From Rhodothermales bacterium (GTDB taxonomy: Bacteria > Bacteroidota > Rhodothermia > Rhodothermales > JAHQVL01): a stretch of DNA of 64,000 nt. Shown piece after piece: positions 16,685-25,272 of this stretch. Position 1 is the first letter of the stretch. Every line of letters starts with the position of its first letter. The DNA lies in assembly GCA_041391505.1 (NCBI GenBank), contig JAWKNW010000003.1, positions 62,001 to 126,000 on the forward strand, written 5' to 3'. The notes beneath the pieces were generated by a model. That model saw only the letters and a list, made by a program, of their open reading frames with translations. It ran no database searches and was not told the DNA's origin. Made by a program: the position numbers and the translations under genes.

Positions 16685-17716
16685 TTACGGCGCCTCCATG
16701 GTTCGGATGTTTACCGCGTAGGCCCTCTGAGGATTTTGCATGAGAAGGAGGTCAATCTCCTCCTGACTGAATCCATGATCCGTCAAGGCCGGCACCAGGT
16801 AGTCGAAAATATCTATATATCCACGGTAGTCGCCCCCATTCTCCTGCCCTACGTGATACCACCCCGCATCATGCGAGATCAGTACTTTGTGAAGCAGACG
16901 CTCATCTTTCATCTTCTTCAGGACAGGCACCAACCAATCGATTCCGCCGGGCTTGTCCGCATTAGCATGATTCACGTTATCCAGTGAAATCCATGCCCCC
17001 TGTCTGGCGGCGTTAATGTACCCTTCCACCGTACCTCCCTGCGCATGCGTCCAGACAAACGCGTCGGCAGATACGCCCTCTTCTTTCAGGATCTGCAGTT
17101 GAGCCCGCGCAGGACCATCCGCACCCGTATGGGAAACAATGGTCAACCCCGTTTCTTTGTGCGTGATCGCCGCCGCCCTTACGAGGTTTACATGCATGGA
17201 CGACAAGGTATCTCCCCCATCCACCGCCATTTTGATAAAGCCCGGGAAAATGCCTGTCCCTTCAATTCCGTTCTTAAATTCATTAATCCATACCTTAGCC
17301 ATCTCATCCGGGCCGGCCTCTAGAGCCGACGAGGGAATAAACCGATTATTCCCCGCCCCATAATACCCTGTGTTTGTAACGATGTTGAGGCCGCTTTTTT
17401 CAGAAAGCTCCCGCAGCAACAGAGGATCTCGTCCGACATACGCAGGGGTGCATTCAAACAAGGTTTTTACTCCTCGCTCTTTGGCCTCCAGCAAAAAAGG
17501 CAGGGCACGCGCTACTACTTCGGACCGATCCCAGCGATGATACCCCGTGCTGTCCGCTCCGATGAAATCCACCAGGACATGCTCATGAATTAACGTGATC
17601 CCCATTTCCCGTACGGGTAGTTCACCGTTCACGGTAATGATGTACTCCTGACTCGGAATCGGCGCACAGCTCGAAACCATCACACATAGAAATAGAAGTA
17701 TGCTTCGATTCTCCAT
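16685..17716 (-). CDS. phosphotriesterase-family metal hydrolase, lipoprotein
   Basis: 343 residues from the ATG at 17716; the frame is open further up but that part is not conserved. The N-terminus (RSILLFLCVMVSSC) is a lipoprotein signal, so the enzyme is exported and lipid-anchored. The family's metal ligands are visible: HEH in TLIHEHVLVDF, the bridging Lys in FIKMAVDGG, His in TIVSHTGADG and in FVWTHAQGG, and Asp in LISHDAGWYH. The substrate could be a lactone or ester; family membership does not prove phosphotriesterase activity. The gene is clearly AT-richer than its neighbours and lies next to repeats, which suggests acquisition from elsewhere. Confidence 0.85.
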   Translation of the reverse strand: MENRSILLFLCVMVSSCAPIPSQEYIITVNGELPVREMGITLIHEHVLVDFIGADSTGYHRWDRSEVVARALPFLLEAKERGVKTLFECTPAYVGRDPLLLRELSEKSGLNIVTNTGYYGAGNNRFIPSSALEAGPDEMAKVWINEFKNGIEGTGIFPGFIKMAVDGGDTLSSMHVNLVRAAAITHKETGLTIVSHTGADGPARAQLQILKEEGVSADAFVWTHAQGGTVEGYINAARQGAWISLDNVNHANADKPGGIDWLVPVLKKMKDERLLHKVLISHDAGWYHVGQENGGDYRGYIDIFDYLVPALTDHGFSQEEIDLLLMQNPQRAYAVNIRTMEAP

Positions 17717-17854
17717 CCTTATTTCTAACGTTGGGCAGGTGCCATGATGTTGTCTTGCTGCATGTACTGAGCGAAGCCGAAGTGAGCCTCGCGAAACAGC
17801 TGTCTGAAACGCGATTCCGAGCGAAAACGGCATCATTTGCGTCTTATTCACTCA

Positions 17855-17994
17855 TGTTACGCAAGGCATCGTGTCCATCTGTGGATGCAAGATGAAGGAT
17901 GCAGGATTTCGTCCGAAAAGCCTGTTGCCCGGTACAAAATCCTGCATCTTGCATCCTGCATCAGACTACCAGGCACACGGCTGCGTAAGATCAG
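17855..17994. repeat. 140-bp direct repeat, copy A, with internal hairpin
   Basis: Copy A begins tgttacgcaaggcatcgtgt and ends gctgcgtaagatcag; copy B is 575 bp to the right. Inside, gatgcaggattt pairs with aaatcctgcatc. The words ggatgca and atgcaag recur in several orders. Confidence 0.75.
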
Positions 17995-18094
17995 TTATTC
18001 AGTTCCTTCACTGCATTGCTAATGACAACGTATGTAGCGACGCAACCCTTTGATCAGCGATACGCCATAAATACGATCGGTCGTGGGGTTTGTC

Positions 18095-18290
18095 GCCGAG
18101 TGGTGTCAGACTCAAAACCGCCCTGTCATCGCGACCGTACGCAGTGGCGATAGCCGATGCGGAAGCGGAGCGACCTCCCAAAGCCGGCTTTGAGCCATTC
18201 ATATGGAGGTGCACCCGCCTTCGCGGGGGCAGGCTCTCCGCTGCAGTGCCGCCTTGCGCCGGCACTTCCGGCCAGGATGACAGGGCTCTT
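18095..18290. repeat. palindromic repeat of the GGAGGTCTC/GAGATGACA family (diverged)
   Basis: It holds ctgtcatcgcgaccgtacgc, ggaagcggagcgacctccc and later ggcaggctctccgctgcag, caggatgacag, in mirror order. It lies between the two 140-bp direct repeats. No gene is seen from 17717 to 18595. Confidence 0.6.
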
Positions 18291-18429
18291 TATATAAATA
18301 CCTCTCGGCGCCGTCCTTCAGACCCACCCGTCCCTGAGTTTTCGCTGACTCTATGCCAGGGCCATGTCATGCCCGAATAAAAAGCCCTGCGCAGCTGGGC
18401 TCCGCGTCTCAGGAGGACAAATTAACTCG

Positions 18430-18555
18430 TGTTACGCAAGGCATCGTGTCCATCTGTGGATGCAAGATGAAGGATGCAGGATTTCGTCCGAAAAGCCTGT
18501 TGCCCGGTACAAAATCCTGCATCAGATTACCAGGCACACGGCTGCGGAAGATCAG
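18430..18555. repeat. direct repeat, copy B (shortened)
   Basis: Nearly identical to copy A at 17855 but missing about 15 bases of the right arm (cttgcatcctgcatc), which removes part of the hairpin. Confidence 0.75.
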
Positions 18556-18595
18556 ATATTAAAGCAAAGTGTGTATCGTCAGGTCGTAAAACGGC

Positions 18596-18976
18596 TTATC
18601 CTGGATTCCTTTTCTCCAACTCAGCGATTCGCTGTCGCAAGCGGGCGTTTTCCCGTTCGAGATCTGGCAGGGTTGGTGTACTCAAATTCCCTGGCTGGAC
18701 GATTCGATCCTCCGTAAGGTAGACGCCGGAGAACATCGACGTCTTGACCGTCGCCTCGTGCAGGCTGCCCGTTCGATCCCGATAGCGGATCTCATAGATA
18801 CGATCGCTTTTTTCGCCGAACCAGCCCCGTCCGAACGGACTCCACTTCGACTCAAGCAGTTCGCCGCCCTGGCTACCGATATACTCCTTCACCCGATTGC
18901 CCTCCAGGCTGCCGGCGATCAGCCGGTAGACGAGCAACACCACCAGAAGAACAGCGATTATCGTATAAGTATCCAT
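18596..18976 (-). CDS. small membrane protein with C-terminal coiled coil, unknown
   Basis: 126 residues. Residues 4-22 (YTIIAVLLVVLLVYRLIAG) form one membrane segment at the very N-terminus. The middle (SKWSPFGRGWFGEKSDRIYE, IRYRDRTGSLHEATVKTSMF) is beta-like. The last 25 residues (LPDLERENARLRQRIAELEK) are a short leucine-zipper coiled coil, which suggests oligomerisation in the cytoplasm or periplasm. No family was recognised. Coding quality is good in this frame and no other gene is close. Confidence 0.65.
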   Translation of the reverse strand: MDTYTIIAVLLVVLLVYRLIAGSLEGNRVKEYIGSQGGELLESKWSPFGRGWFGEKSDRIYEIRYRDRTGSLHEATVKTSMFSGVYLTEDRIVQPGNLSTPTLPDLERENARLRQRIAELEKRNPG

Positions 18977-19009
18977 GAGCTATGCGAATCAAGCGTTGAA
19001 ACGTTCAAA

Positions 19010-19200
19010 AAAGCGGCGTCATCTCGACCAGAGGCCCGATCCATCGGGCCGCAGCGGAGACACGAGCGAAGCGACTGATGAGCGCCGCGAATCAACCCTC
19101 CGTAGGCCGAGCCATTCGCCAGTCATAGGAGGTCGCTCAGCTTCCGCATCGGCTGGCGCCGCTGCGTCCGTTCGCGATGACAGGGCTGGTTTTAGAAACA
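19010..19200. repeat. palindromic repeat of the GAGATGACA family
   Basis: Contains tcatctcgaccagaggcccg, ccgcagcggagacacgagcg, taggaggtcgctcagcttcc and gcgatgacagggct. It precedes the DUF433-like remnant. Confidence 0.5.
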
Positions 19201-19359
19201 CCACTCGAAGCCTGAGCAATGCTTCTACTCGTACCGCTACGCATGCGATCCGTGTTGATAAGCCCACGGGGGACTGGGGTTTTACCTGGTTTCGTTCTTC
19301 GGCCCTGTCGTCGTTCCGGGTTCTTTCCGGGCCGGCGTGTGTGCGAGCGCATCGTTCAG

Positions 19360-19490
19360 CGCGAGCCTGTTCATGGCGCACACTCGAAAAATCGCCGAGC
19401 AAGCCCTCCAATGTCACGCCGGCTCGGAGATGAAGCACCAGTGTATCTAACGGAACGCGGGTCGCTGTGAACACCGAGGTGCCAGTATTG
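19360..19490 (-). pseudogene. DUF433 (antitoxin-type) remnant
   Basis: One frame reads TATRVPLDTLVLHLRAGVTL then EGLLGDFSSVRHEQAR. This matches the core of DUF433 proteins (TRVPV...L..G.T.EE.L.DFP.L...Q). The N-terminal strand is out of frame and the C-terminal helix after HEQA is lost in unrelated codons, so the gene is broken. A complete DUF433 gene lies at 25602-25826. No toxin partner is seen here. Confidence 0.55.
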
Positions 19491-19504
19491 GTTTTCCACG
19501 CGGT

Positions 19505-19928
19505 TCATGGCCGTGCTGGATGGATGGTGAAAGGTGCAATGTCGTTGGTGAGAAGAACGAGATCTTCCCGCGTGCCGCTTTGGCCGTAGTGCAAGGCCTC
19601 CCCTCGGTGACTTCGTAAACACTCCACGCCGGATCGCCGTAATCGATCAGGACCAGGTCGCGCTCGCGCTTCTTCTCGTGGTCGAAGAATTTGCCCCGGT
19701 TGCGCAGGACCTCGACGATTTCCCGGTTGCCGTAGCTGTCGGTATATAGATGGCAGAATGCCCGATCAACACAACCTAAGACTCGGCGTAGCGCGGGTTG
19801 TACGCGCACAGCTTGGCGTCAAGTCGGTCGTTGAAAAACAGCGAGCGGTTTCTAGCGCTGGCGGCAAGCGGCACTTCCAGATCAAACCCGCCCCGTCGCT
19901 CGGCTTCCTCGCGGTACCAATCGTCCAT
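19505..19928 (-). pseudogene. unknown protein gene with two frameshifts
   Basis: Three frames join smoothly. MDDWYREEAERRGGFDLEVP to NDRLDAKLCAYNPRYAE comes first. After a shift near 19780 the reading is DRAFCHLYTDSYGNREIVEV to YGDPAWSVYEVTEG. After a shift near 19600 it is ALHYGQSGTREDLVLLTNDI to the stop at 19505. The reconstructed protein has about 140 residues and belongs to no family I recognise. It lies just ahead of the DUF433 remnant on the same strand, so the two may once have formed a pair. Confidence 0.5.
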
Positions 19929-19994
19929 CGATGGCCTACGCGTATTCGAGGATCCTGGCTTGGACGGTTTCACGCTCTCCGGGGGAATACATAG

Positions 19995-22112
19995 CTAAAA
20001 GTCCCAATCAGTATCGGTCGGTTCTCCGTCAGGCTCGGCCGTTTCATTTGCCGTCCCAACTCCACTCCAATCGTCTGCCACGGCCTGCCAATTTGGCTCT
20101 CGCACCACTGGATTGCCATCTGAGTCTTTTCCTGTCCAAACATCCCAGTAATCGGGATCTGCCGACTTGGGTTGCTTGTCTTTCGGTAAGTCATTCATAT
20201 GCACCAATACCGGTAATTCAGAGGCCCAACCGAGAAGAATGGCATTCTGAGAGGGAAGAGATGGTAGTTCCCTGAGAAGCCCCTTCAAATTGTCAGGAAC
20301 GAGTTTGTGGACCAGTTCCTGATCTCGATCATTACTGATTCGATGAAGTAGGAACGTGTTGCATTGAGATAGAACAGTCGGAGATAACTCAGATGGCCGT
20401 TGTGATGAAAGAACAAGACCCAACCCAAACTTCCGGCCCTCACGGGCAATCTTCTCAAACACCTGACAGCAGATCGCGGACACATTGGAATTATCAGAAT
20501 CTTCCCGATACCGCTTAATGAACGTATGCGCCTCCTCCAAAACTAGGACGGTTGGCAACGTCAACGTCTTGGTGTGGAGTTTCCGGTAGCGTTGAAGGAA
20601 CTCGAAGCACATCCGTGCGATCACTGATGTGACAAGATGCATAATCTCCGCAGGAACTAGTGAGAGATCAATGACAATGACACATTTCTCGTCCTCCGGT
20701 GCTCTCCCAATATAGTCCCCGAGCCATTTCTCCAGAGTAACTTCGTCGTCGTCTCCAATGACAGAACTCATTCGTGTGTCAGCCAACATTGTGCGAATGC
20801 GGGCGAGGAGGAACTCGACATATTGTTCATTACCTGTTTCCTGCGCCAAACCTGCAAGAAAGTCGGCGAAAACCTCGCCAGAGAATTTCACCGGAACATC
20901 TTCATTCTTCGGGAGAAGATCATTTGGACTTCCGCCTATCGAGGTATAAGCATTGCGCATTTCTTCCAGAAGATCATCCACCTCGGCGGCCGTGTAGATC
21001 AGGTAATCTGTGAATTTTCCAGCGGCATTTGTAATCTTGTGCGCAGTGACCAAACTTTCCAAAGCTTCTTGCAGTGGACTTAAGTCTGTCTCGATTTTCG
21101 TGTCATACTGCCCGACACTCGTGGCCCAAGAGGATAGCCGTTCTGTGAAATTTTTTGAGTGAGGGAATGCTCGAAAGGGTTCTCCCGCATTCTTCGCAAC
21201 ACTTGTCGCCTGAAGGATGATCCCAACGAACCTGCGCGCCGAAATTTCCACGTCTTCACTGATTTCAAATTGCTCATTGCGCATGGATCGAAGTGCGCGT
21301 TTGAGGAGGGGCACTTGTGCACGCGCGCTGGCTTGAGTAAAAGCGCACCACTCTGCGCTATTCCAAAACCAAAGTGGAACTTTCAGTGGGTTCGCCTCGG
21401 TGTTGACCTGAAATACTCTCGCAGTACTGCCAAACGCATGAGCGTATTCGCCATTGGGATCGAGAATCACAAAGCGGGCATTGGGTGTGGAGCCACTCGC
21501 AGCTCGGGCCTGTTCAAGAGACCAATGAACTAGACCTGCGACCGAACAGGATTTCCCACTTCCCGTGTTTCCCAATACAGCGAGATGCCTGCCAAAGATT
21601 CGATCTGGATCAACCTTAACTTCTGCATATGCTGCCAACGGGCTGGTGCCGATTTTTACACGGCGACAGTCCCCAGACATGACTATCGAATGAAGTTGTT
21701 TCTCAGTCGGCAGGAGCACTCCAGTTCCGATCGCTGGTAGTGAGTCTGCGCCACGCCGGAAACCATATTCAGACTTTGAACCCGGCTTCTTCCGAAGAGT
21801 CCCGAGCGGAATCAGACTCATTCTGCGAAGCGGATAAGGCAGATCAATCAAACCGAAGTCCTGCATCCCTCGCCGCTTTGGGAAGGCAGATCGCTCGACG
21901 GTCAACCACTCGATCTGGCCGACGAGGTATCCGTCATCGACCGGGATGAGCACGTATCCGTTTACTCGCGGAAAAGGGCGAGGAGACCCCGCATTCAACG
22001 CGACGGAATCTGGAGCTTCAATATCCAGTAGGACTTTGATTTCGTCGGGAGAGACGAAGTCAACAGTCCCGATTCGGAGGCTTCCAGCGTGCTCAAAAGG
22101 CGTTTCACTCAT
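19995..22112 (-). CDS. herA: HerA-like ATPase of a SIR2-HerA defence system
   Basis: 705 residues from the ATG at 22112. An N-terminal beta-barrel (HAS-barrel) domain occupies about 10-80. The FtsK/HerA-type ATPase core carries Walker A GNTGSGKS (181-188), a long helical insertion, a Walker B TVLVLEEAHTFI (about 520), and the sensor SSQRPSELSPTVLSQCNTFL with the arginine region HRISNDRD. HerA proteins form hexameric DNA-translocating rings. In SIR2-HerA systems the ring binds the SIR2 NADase and the complex depletes NAD or cuts DNA on phage infection. The start overlaps the sir2 stop by eight bases. The gene is much AT-richer than the genome around it, as expected for a transferred defence island. 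Confidence 0.9.
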   Translation of the reverse strand: MSETPFEHAGSLRIGTVDFVSPDEIKVLLDIEAPDSVALNAGSPRPFPRVNGYVLIPVDDGYLVGQIEWLTVERSAFPKRRGMQDFGLIDLPYPLRRMSLIPLGTLRKKPGSKSEYGFRRGADSLPAIGTGVLLPTEKQLHSIVMSGDCRRVKIGTSPLAAYAEVKVDPDRIFGRHLAVLGNTGSGKSCSVAGLVHWSLEQARAASGSTPNARFVILDPNGEYAHAFGSTARVFQVNTEANPLKVPLWFWNSAEWCAFTQASARAQVPLLKRALRSMRNEQFEISEDVEISARRFVGIILQATSVAKNAGEPFRAFPHSKNFTERLSSWATSVGQYDTKIETDLSPLQEALESLVTAHKITNAAGKFTDYLIYTAAEVDDLLEEMRNAYTSIGGSPNDLLPKNEDVPVKFSGEVFADFLAGLAQETGNEQYVEFLLARIRTMLADTRMSSVIGDDDEVTLEKWLGDYIGRAPEDEKCVIVIDLSLVPAEIMHLVTSVIARMCFEFLQRYRKLHTKTLTLPTVLVLEEAHTFIKRYREDSDNSNVSAICCQVFEKIAREGRKFGLGLVLSSQRPSELSPTVLSQCNTFLLHRISNDRDQELVHKLVPDNLKGLLRELPSLPSQNAILLGWASELPVLVHMNDLPKDKQPKSADPDYWDVWTGKDSDGNPVVREPNWQAVADDWSGVGTANETAEPDGEPTDTDWDF

Positions 22113-23481
22113 TAGCTGAGTCAGGTTCGGGTGTCTGAGGAGCCGATTCGGCTTGGGATATGCCCCAACGCGATTTGAGCAGTTCGGACATTTTGAACGT
22201 GGTCCGGTCAATCGCGGGCTTCGGCATGTAATTATCGACTAGGTTTCGCAGGTCACCCAGATGCGCGCCGATAAGCATCGTGATTTGGGCAGAACGGCCA
22301 AGCTCTACGTAGGTCTGCATGATTCGCCCCAAAGGGTCACCGTAGGCTATGACGACGAGGTGAGTGGATGGAATTGTCAGCATGTCCTTGATCACCCGGT
22401 TGATGTGCTCGTCTCCGAAGCTGTATCCAAATGAAATCAACGTGCTGTTTGGGCGACAGACCGCCGCCGCAAAATCACGAAAGAGTTCGACGTAAGGGTA
22501 AGCCGCTGTCTCCCGATCCTTCGCTGCATTGGGGTGAATCATCAGGTTCAAGGCTTCGCCATCACTCAATCCGGGTGCCTTCAAGTAGGGCGCGATTTCT
22601 TCACTACCGAAGGGTAGTCCGATCTTCCGAATTTGCCCCTCCGTGCTTATCCAGTCCAGGGAGCCATGCAATTTTGTGAAGCGGGCAACCCCTTCGAGGT
22701 AGCGAGGCTCCCCACGGATCCCTGGTGGGTTGTAGTGCATGTCGATGTCTAACCGAGAAGACCTGAATATGGGCGCGAGCGAGCCAACGAAGCGGTCAAT
22801 GAGGTGCAACCCTGCGGCATCTGCGCCAGCCTCGATAAAGCGGTCGTAATTGGTCGTAAATACCTGCAGACGATCTCTCATTCCCGTTCTGCTGGCAAAG
22901 CTCATGAGGAAACTCACGAGATAGTTGAATGCTTTCTCACGCTTTTCCGACGGAGCGGTGATCAATCCGTTCTCTCCCTTGAGCACTGAATCCGCAAAAT
23001 TTGCGAGAACGATCTTCAGTTCGGACCGCAGAGACTTTAAAGACTCTTTGAGCGTGAGTTCCTGTGACGATAGGATTTCAATTCCCCGGATCAATTCGTT
23101 CACGACGCGAATCTGATCTTCTATATTTCCTGCATTTCTCCCTGCTAGCTTCGCTGACTCCCTGGCTTTATCGGCAATTGCGGCGTTGTAGTTTGTGAAT
23201 GTGGCCTGGCTCATGCCTGGAAGAAGATTGCCCGTAGCGATGCAGTGGACAGCGTGGGAGAGACCGGAGCCAGCCAAAAGCGCAAGGTGCTCCGACTGGA
23301 ATAGCGAGGTTAACCAAGGCTCGATTCGCGGGCGAAGTTTATCAGATCCGAACTCGGTTCCCCCAGCCATCCACGAGCAGTCGGCATTCTCGACAAGTTT
23401 GAAATTACCCTCTTCGCCGCTGTCCACGAATTCGACGCAGGCTTTATCATCTCGCGTTTTGAGGATATGTTTCGTGCTCAT
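22105..23481 (-). CDS. SIR2-like NADase of a SIR2-HerA defence system
   Basis: 458 residues. Core sirtuin motifs are present: GSGLS at 71-75 (NAD phosphate loop), TTNYDRF at 209-215 (nicotinamide-ribose site), LHGSLDW at 271-277 with the catalytic His272, and SFGYSFGDEHINRV near 350-364. The zinc-binding cysteines of protein deacetylases are absent, as in defence SIR2 domains, which hydrolyse NAD. A helical insert fills about 105-195. The gene begins 8 bp after the hsdS remnant and overlaps herA, so all three were one transcription unit. NAD depletion as an abortive-infection response is the expected function; this comes from the family, not from this sequence. Confidence 0.9.
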   Translation of the reverse strand: MSTKHILKTRDDKACVEFVDSGEEGNFKLVENADCSWMAGGTEFGSDKLRPRIEPWLTSLFQSEHLALLAGSGLSHAVHCIATGNLLPGMSQATFTNYNAAIADKARESAKLAGRNAGNIEDQIRVVNELIRGIEILSSQELTLKESLKSLRSELKIVLANFADSVLKGENGLITAPSEKREKAFNYLVSFLMSFASRTGMRDRLQVFTTNYDRFIEAGADAAGLHLIDRFVGSLAPIFRSSRLDIDMHYNPPGIRGEPRYLEGVARFTKLHGSLDWISTEGQIRKIGLPFGSEEIAPYLKAPGLSDGEALNLMIHPNAAKDRETAAYPYVELFRDFAAAVCRPNSTLISFGYSFGDEHINRVIKDMLTIPSTHLVVIAYGDPLGRIMQTYVELGRSAQITMLIGAHLGDLRNLVDNYMPKPAIDRTTFKMSELLKSRWGISQAESAPQTPEPDSANE

Positions 23482-23489
23482 ACTGTGAT

Positions 23490-24002
23490 CTAAATTTTGT
23501 GAACGCGGATCCTCGCGGTCAGTAGTTCGATAAGGGGGGCGCGGAAAAGATATCTGAGTGCTCCGAGCTTTCCTTGATTGCCGCCTAGATTTTGATCAAC
23601 GATCCCGAGTGCCTTCAAGAAGTCGACTTGCTCAGCTGGGGATGGAATAGGGATAAGCAGCGGCTTGAGTTTGATCGGAAGATACGCGATTGCGGTTCTA
23701 GTGTTGGTCACGGTGTGGGTGTGGTTAGAAAAGAATGCGAACATTATCCATTGAACCATGAACTTGTTAGTGATTTGATCATTCTTTGGACGCAATCGGT
23801 GATGAGCTTTCCAGTAAATGCGGTTAGCGATGATGCTGTCCCAAAGTGCTGCACGTCCTACTTCTCCGCCTTCACAGACGAGAAGATCACCTCTCCGAAA
23901 CTGGAACAGATCCGCTTCCCGATCGCTTTTGTCCATTCGCAGCTAATCGTCAGTGTCAATTAGGCCCCACTGGAGGTTGATGTTTCGCAAATAGGCACTC
24001 GG
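23490..24002 (-). pseudogene. hsdS: type I restriction specificity subunit (HsdS), C-terminal remnant
   Basis: The open frame from 23936 reads FRRGDLLVCEGGEVGRAALW, YLPIKLKPLLIPIPSPAEQV and YLFRAPLIELLTARIRV. This is the second target-recognition half and terminal conserved helix of HsdS. Upstream in the same frame AYLRNINLQWGLIDTDD is also HsdS-like but is separated by a TAG at 23943-23945. Another stop at 24003 ends the homology. The first recognition domain, hsdM and hsdR are all missing. The gene is upstream of sir2 on the same strand, so the SIR2-HerA pair probably entered or survived as cargo of a type I operon. Confidence 0.75.
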
Positions 24003-24565
24003 CTAATCTTCAACTTTCGCTTTCTCGGAAGGCATTATTCCGAGCAAATTTTCAAAGAAATGGCCGATGGAAAGTAGCTCCTAGCTTTCGAGGAGGGGGC
24101 CTATTTCGGTTGGTTTTTGGCGTTCGTTGCAGTGGTCTTCGGTGAGGAGCTTGTGCATAGGGCCTTTTTCAGTTCGGTGGTGGCCTGAATGATCCGCGCC
24201 CGCGCTTCGATGGATCAGGCGCATCCCAGATTCAGGATTCGAGGGATTTCCCGCTACCATTATTGTTTGCCATCTGTGCTGAGCCCTGTTGTTTTGATGT
24301 GCACACTCATGAATTGTCGGGACACTACCATCTAAGAACCGGAAGACCATCTAAGAACCGGAAGCCCAACTAACACACCACCCTGGCCACTGTAATGTTT
24401 CCTTCTTCACGCGACTCGATCCACACGGAATGCCGGCGCCGAAATGTCAACACGAACCGCCGCGCTTGATCACCTCCGAGAAGGACGATTGAGATGTACG
24501 GTGAACTGTTATGCGTGTAAAATGCCACGGACTTGGTCCGGGGTCCACGGGTATGCACCATCCTA
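24003..24565. other. gene-poor AT-richer stretch, no recognised function
   Basis: Short minus-strand frames (24081-24350 and 24370-24561) have no family I know and no supporting start signals. A 17-bp direct repeat ccatctaagaaccggaagnc occurs twice at 24328-24365. The stretch may hold the worn-out front part of the restriction operon. Confidence 0.4.
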
Positions 24566-24775
24566 CTGGATCCCCGACTTGATCGGGAGCCTGCCCCAAC
24601 TTGATCGGGAGCCTTCCCCGACTTGATCAGGAGCCTTCCCCCGACTTGATCGGGAGCCTGCCCCCCGACTTGATCGGGAGCCTGCCCCCAACTTGATCGG
24701 GAGCCTGCCCCCGACTTGATCGGGAGCCTGCCCCCGACTTGATCGGGAGCCTGCCCCCGACTTGATCGGGGGAAG
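24566..24775. repeat. 24-bp tandem repeat, about nine copies
   Basis: The unit is cccgacttgatcgggagcct plus gccc, with small changes (cttcccc, aacttgatc). Each unit contains the mini-palindrome CCCGA-cttga-TCGGG. There are no spacers, so it is a minisatellite and not a CRISPR array. Confidence 0.85.
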
Positions 24776-25042
24776 ACAGGAAATAGGTGAGGTTTCTGCT
24801 TTAACGTGGACCCGTTTTCATTAAGGAATGCTATTTCCTCGGCGCCTCAGGGCTCCGGGACCGGGATGACTTGCTGCCTGATCTTACGCAGCGGCTCCCA
24901 TTGGCGGCAGCTATTCGCCGAAGGATGACCGTAGGGACCACAATATATCGTGTCCCTACTCGCATTCCGCATAATGTCAGTTACTGCTTCATGGAGGCGT
25001 CCAGCGAGTGGATGAAACCCCTGTTTACCCGCGCAAATCCCT

Positions 25043-25215
25043 CTCACCGCCTCCGCCAGCCGATCCACCTCCTCCTCGTTATTGAAGATATGCGTCGACA
25101 CCCGCAGGGCGTCGACGCCGCGCTCGGTGACGACGCGGCAGCGCATTTTGTGCTCGCCGAGCAGCACGTGGAAGAGCTCGTCGTAGCGGGACTTCTCGGA
25201 CTTGAACGTCGTCAT
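25043..25215 (-). pseudogene. duplicated 3' fragment of the class V aminotransferase gene
   Basis: The minus strand reads MTTFKSEKSRYDELFHVLLG, EHKMRCRVVTERGVDALRVS and THIFNNEEEVDRLAEAVRGI. This is nearly the same as the C-terminal 60 residues of the full gene at 26026-27297. DNA identity to 26046-26218 is about nine in ten over roughly 170 bp, in the same orientation and 1,003 bp apart. The toxin-antitoxin genes lie between the two copies. Confidence 0.85.
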
Positions 25216-25272
25216 GATGGCGGGGAGCACTGGATGCGATCGGCTAAAAACAGCTGAAGGAGACAACTACAT

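Noticed and set aside
18095..18380. Plus-strand frame of 96 codons starting at 18090
   Set aside because: It covers a palindromic repeat and both strands are open there; no conserved protein features.
24566..24775. Possible CRISPR array
   Set aside because: The units follow each other without spacers and each is the same 24 bases, so it is a simple tandem repeat. No cas genes are present.
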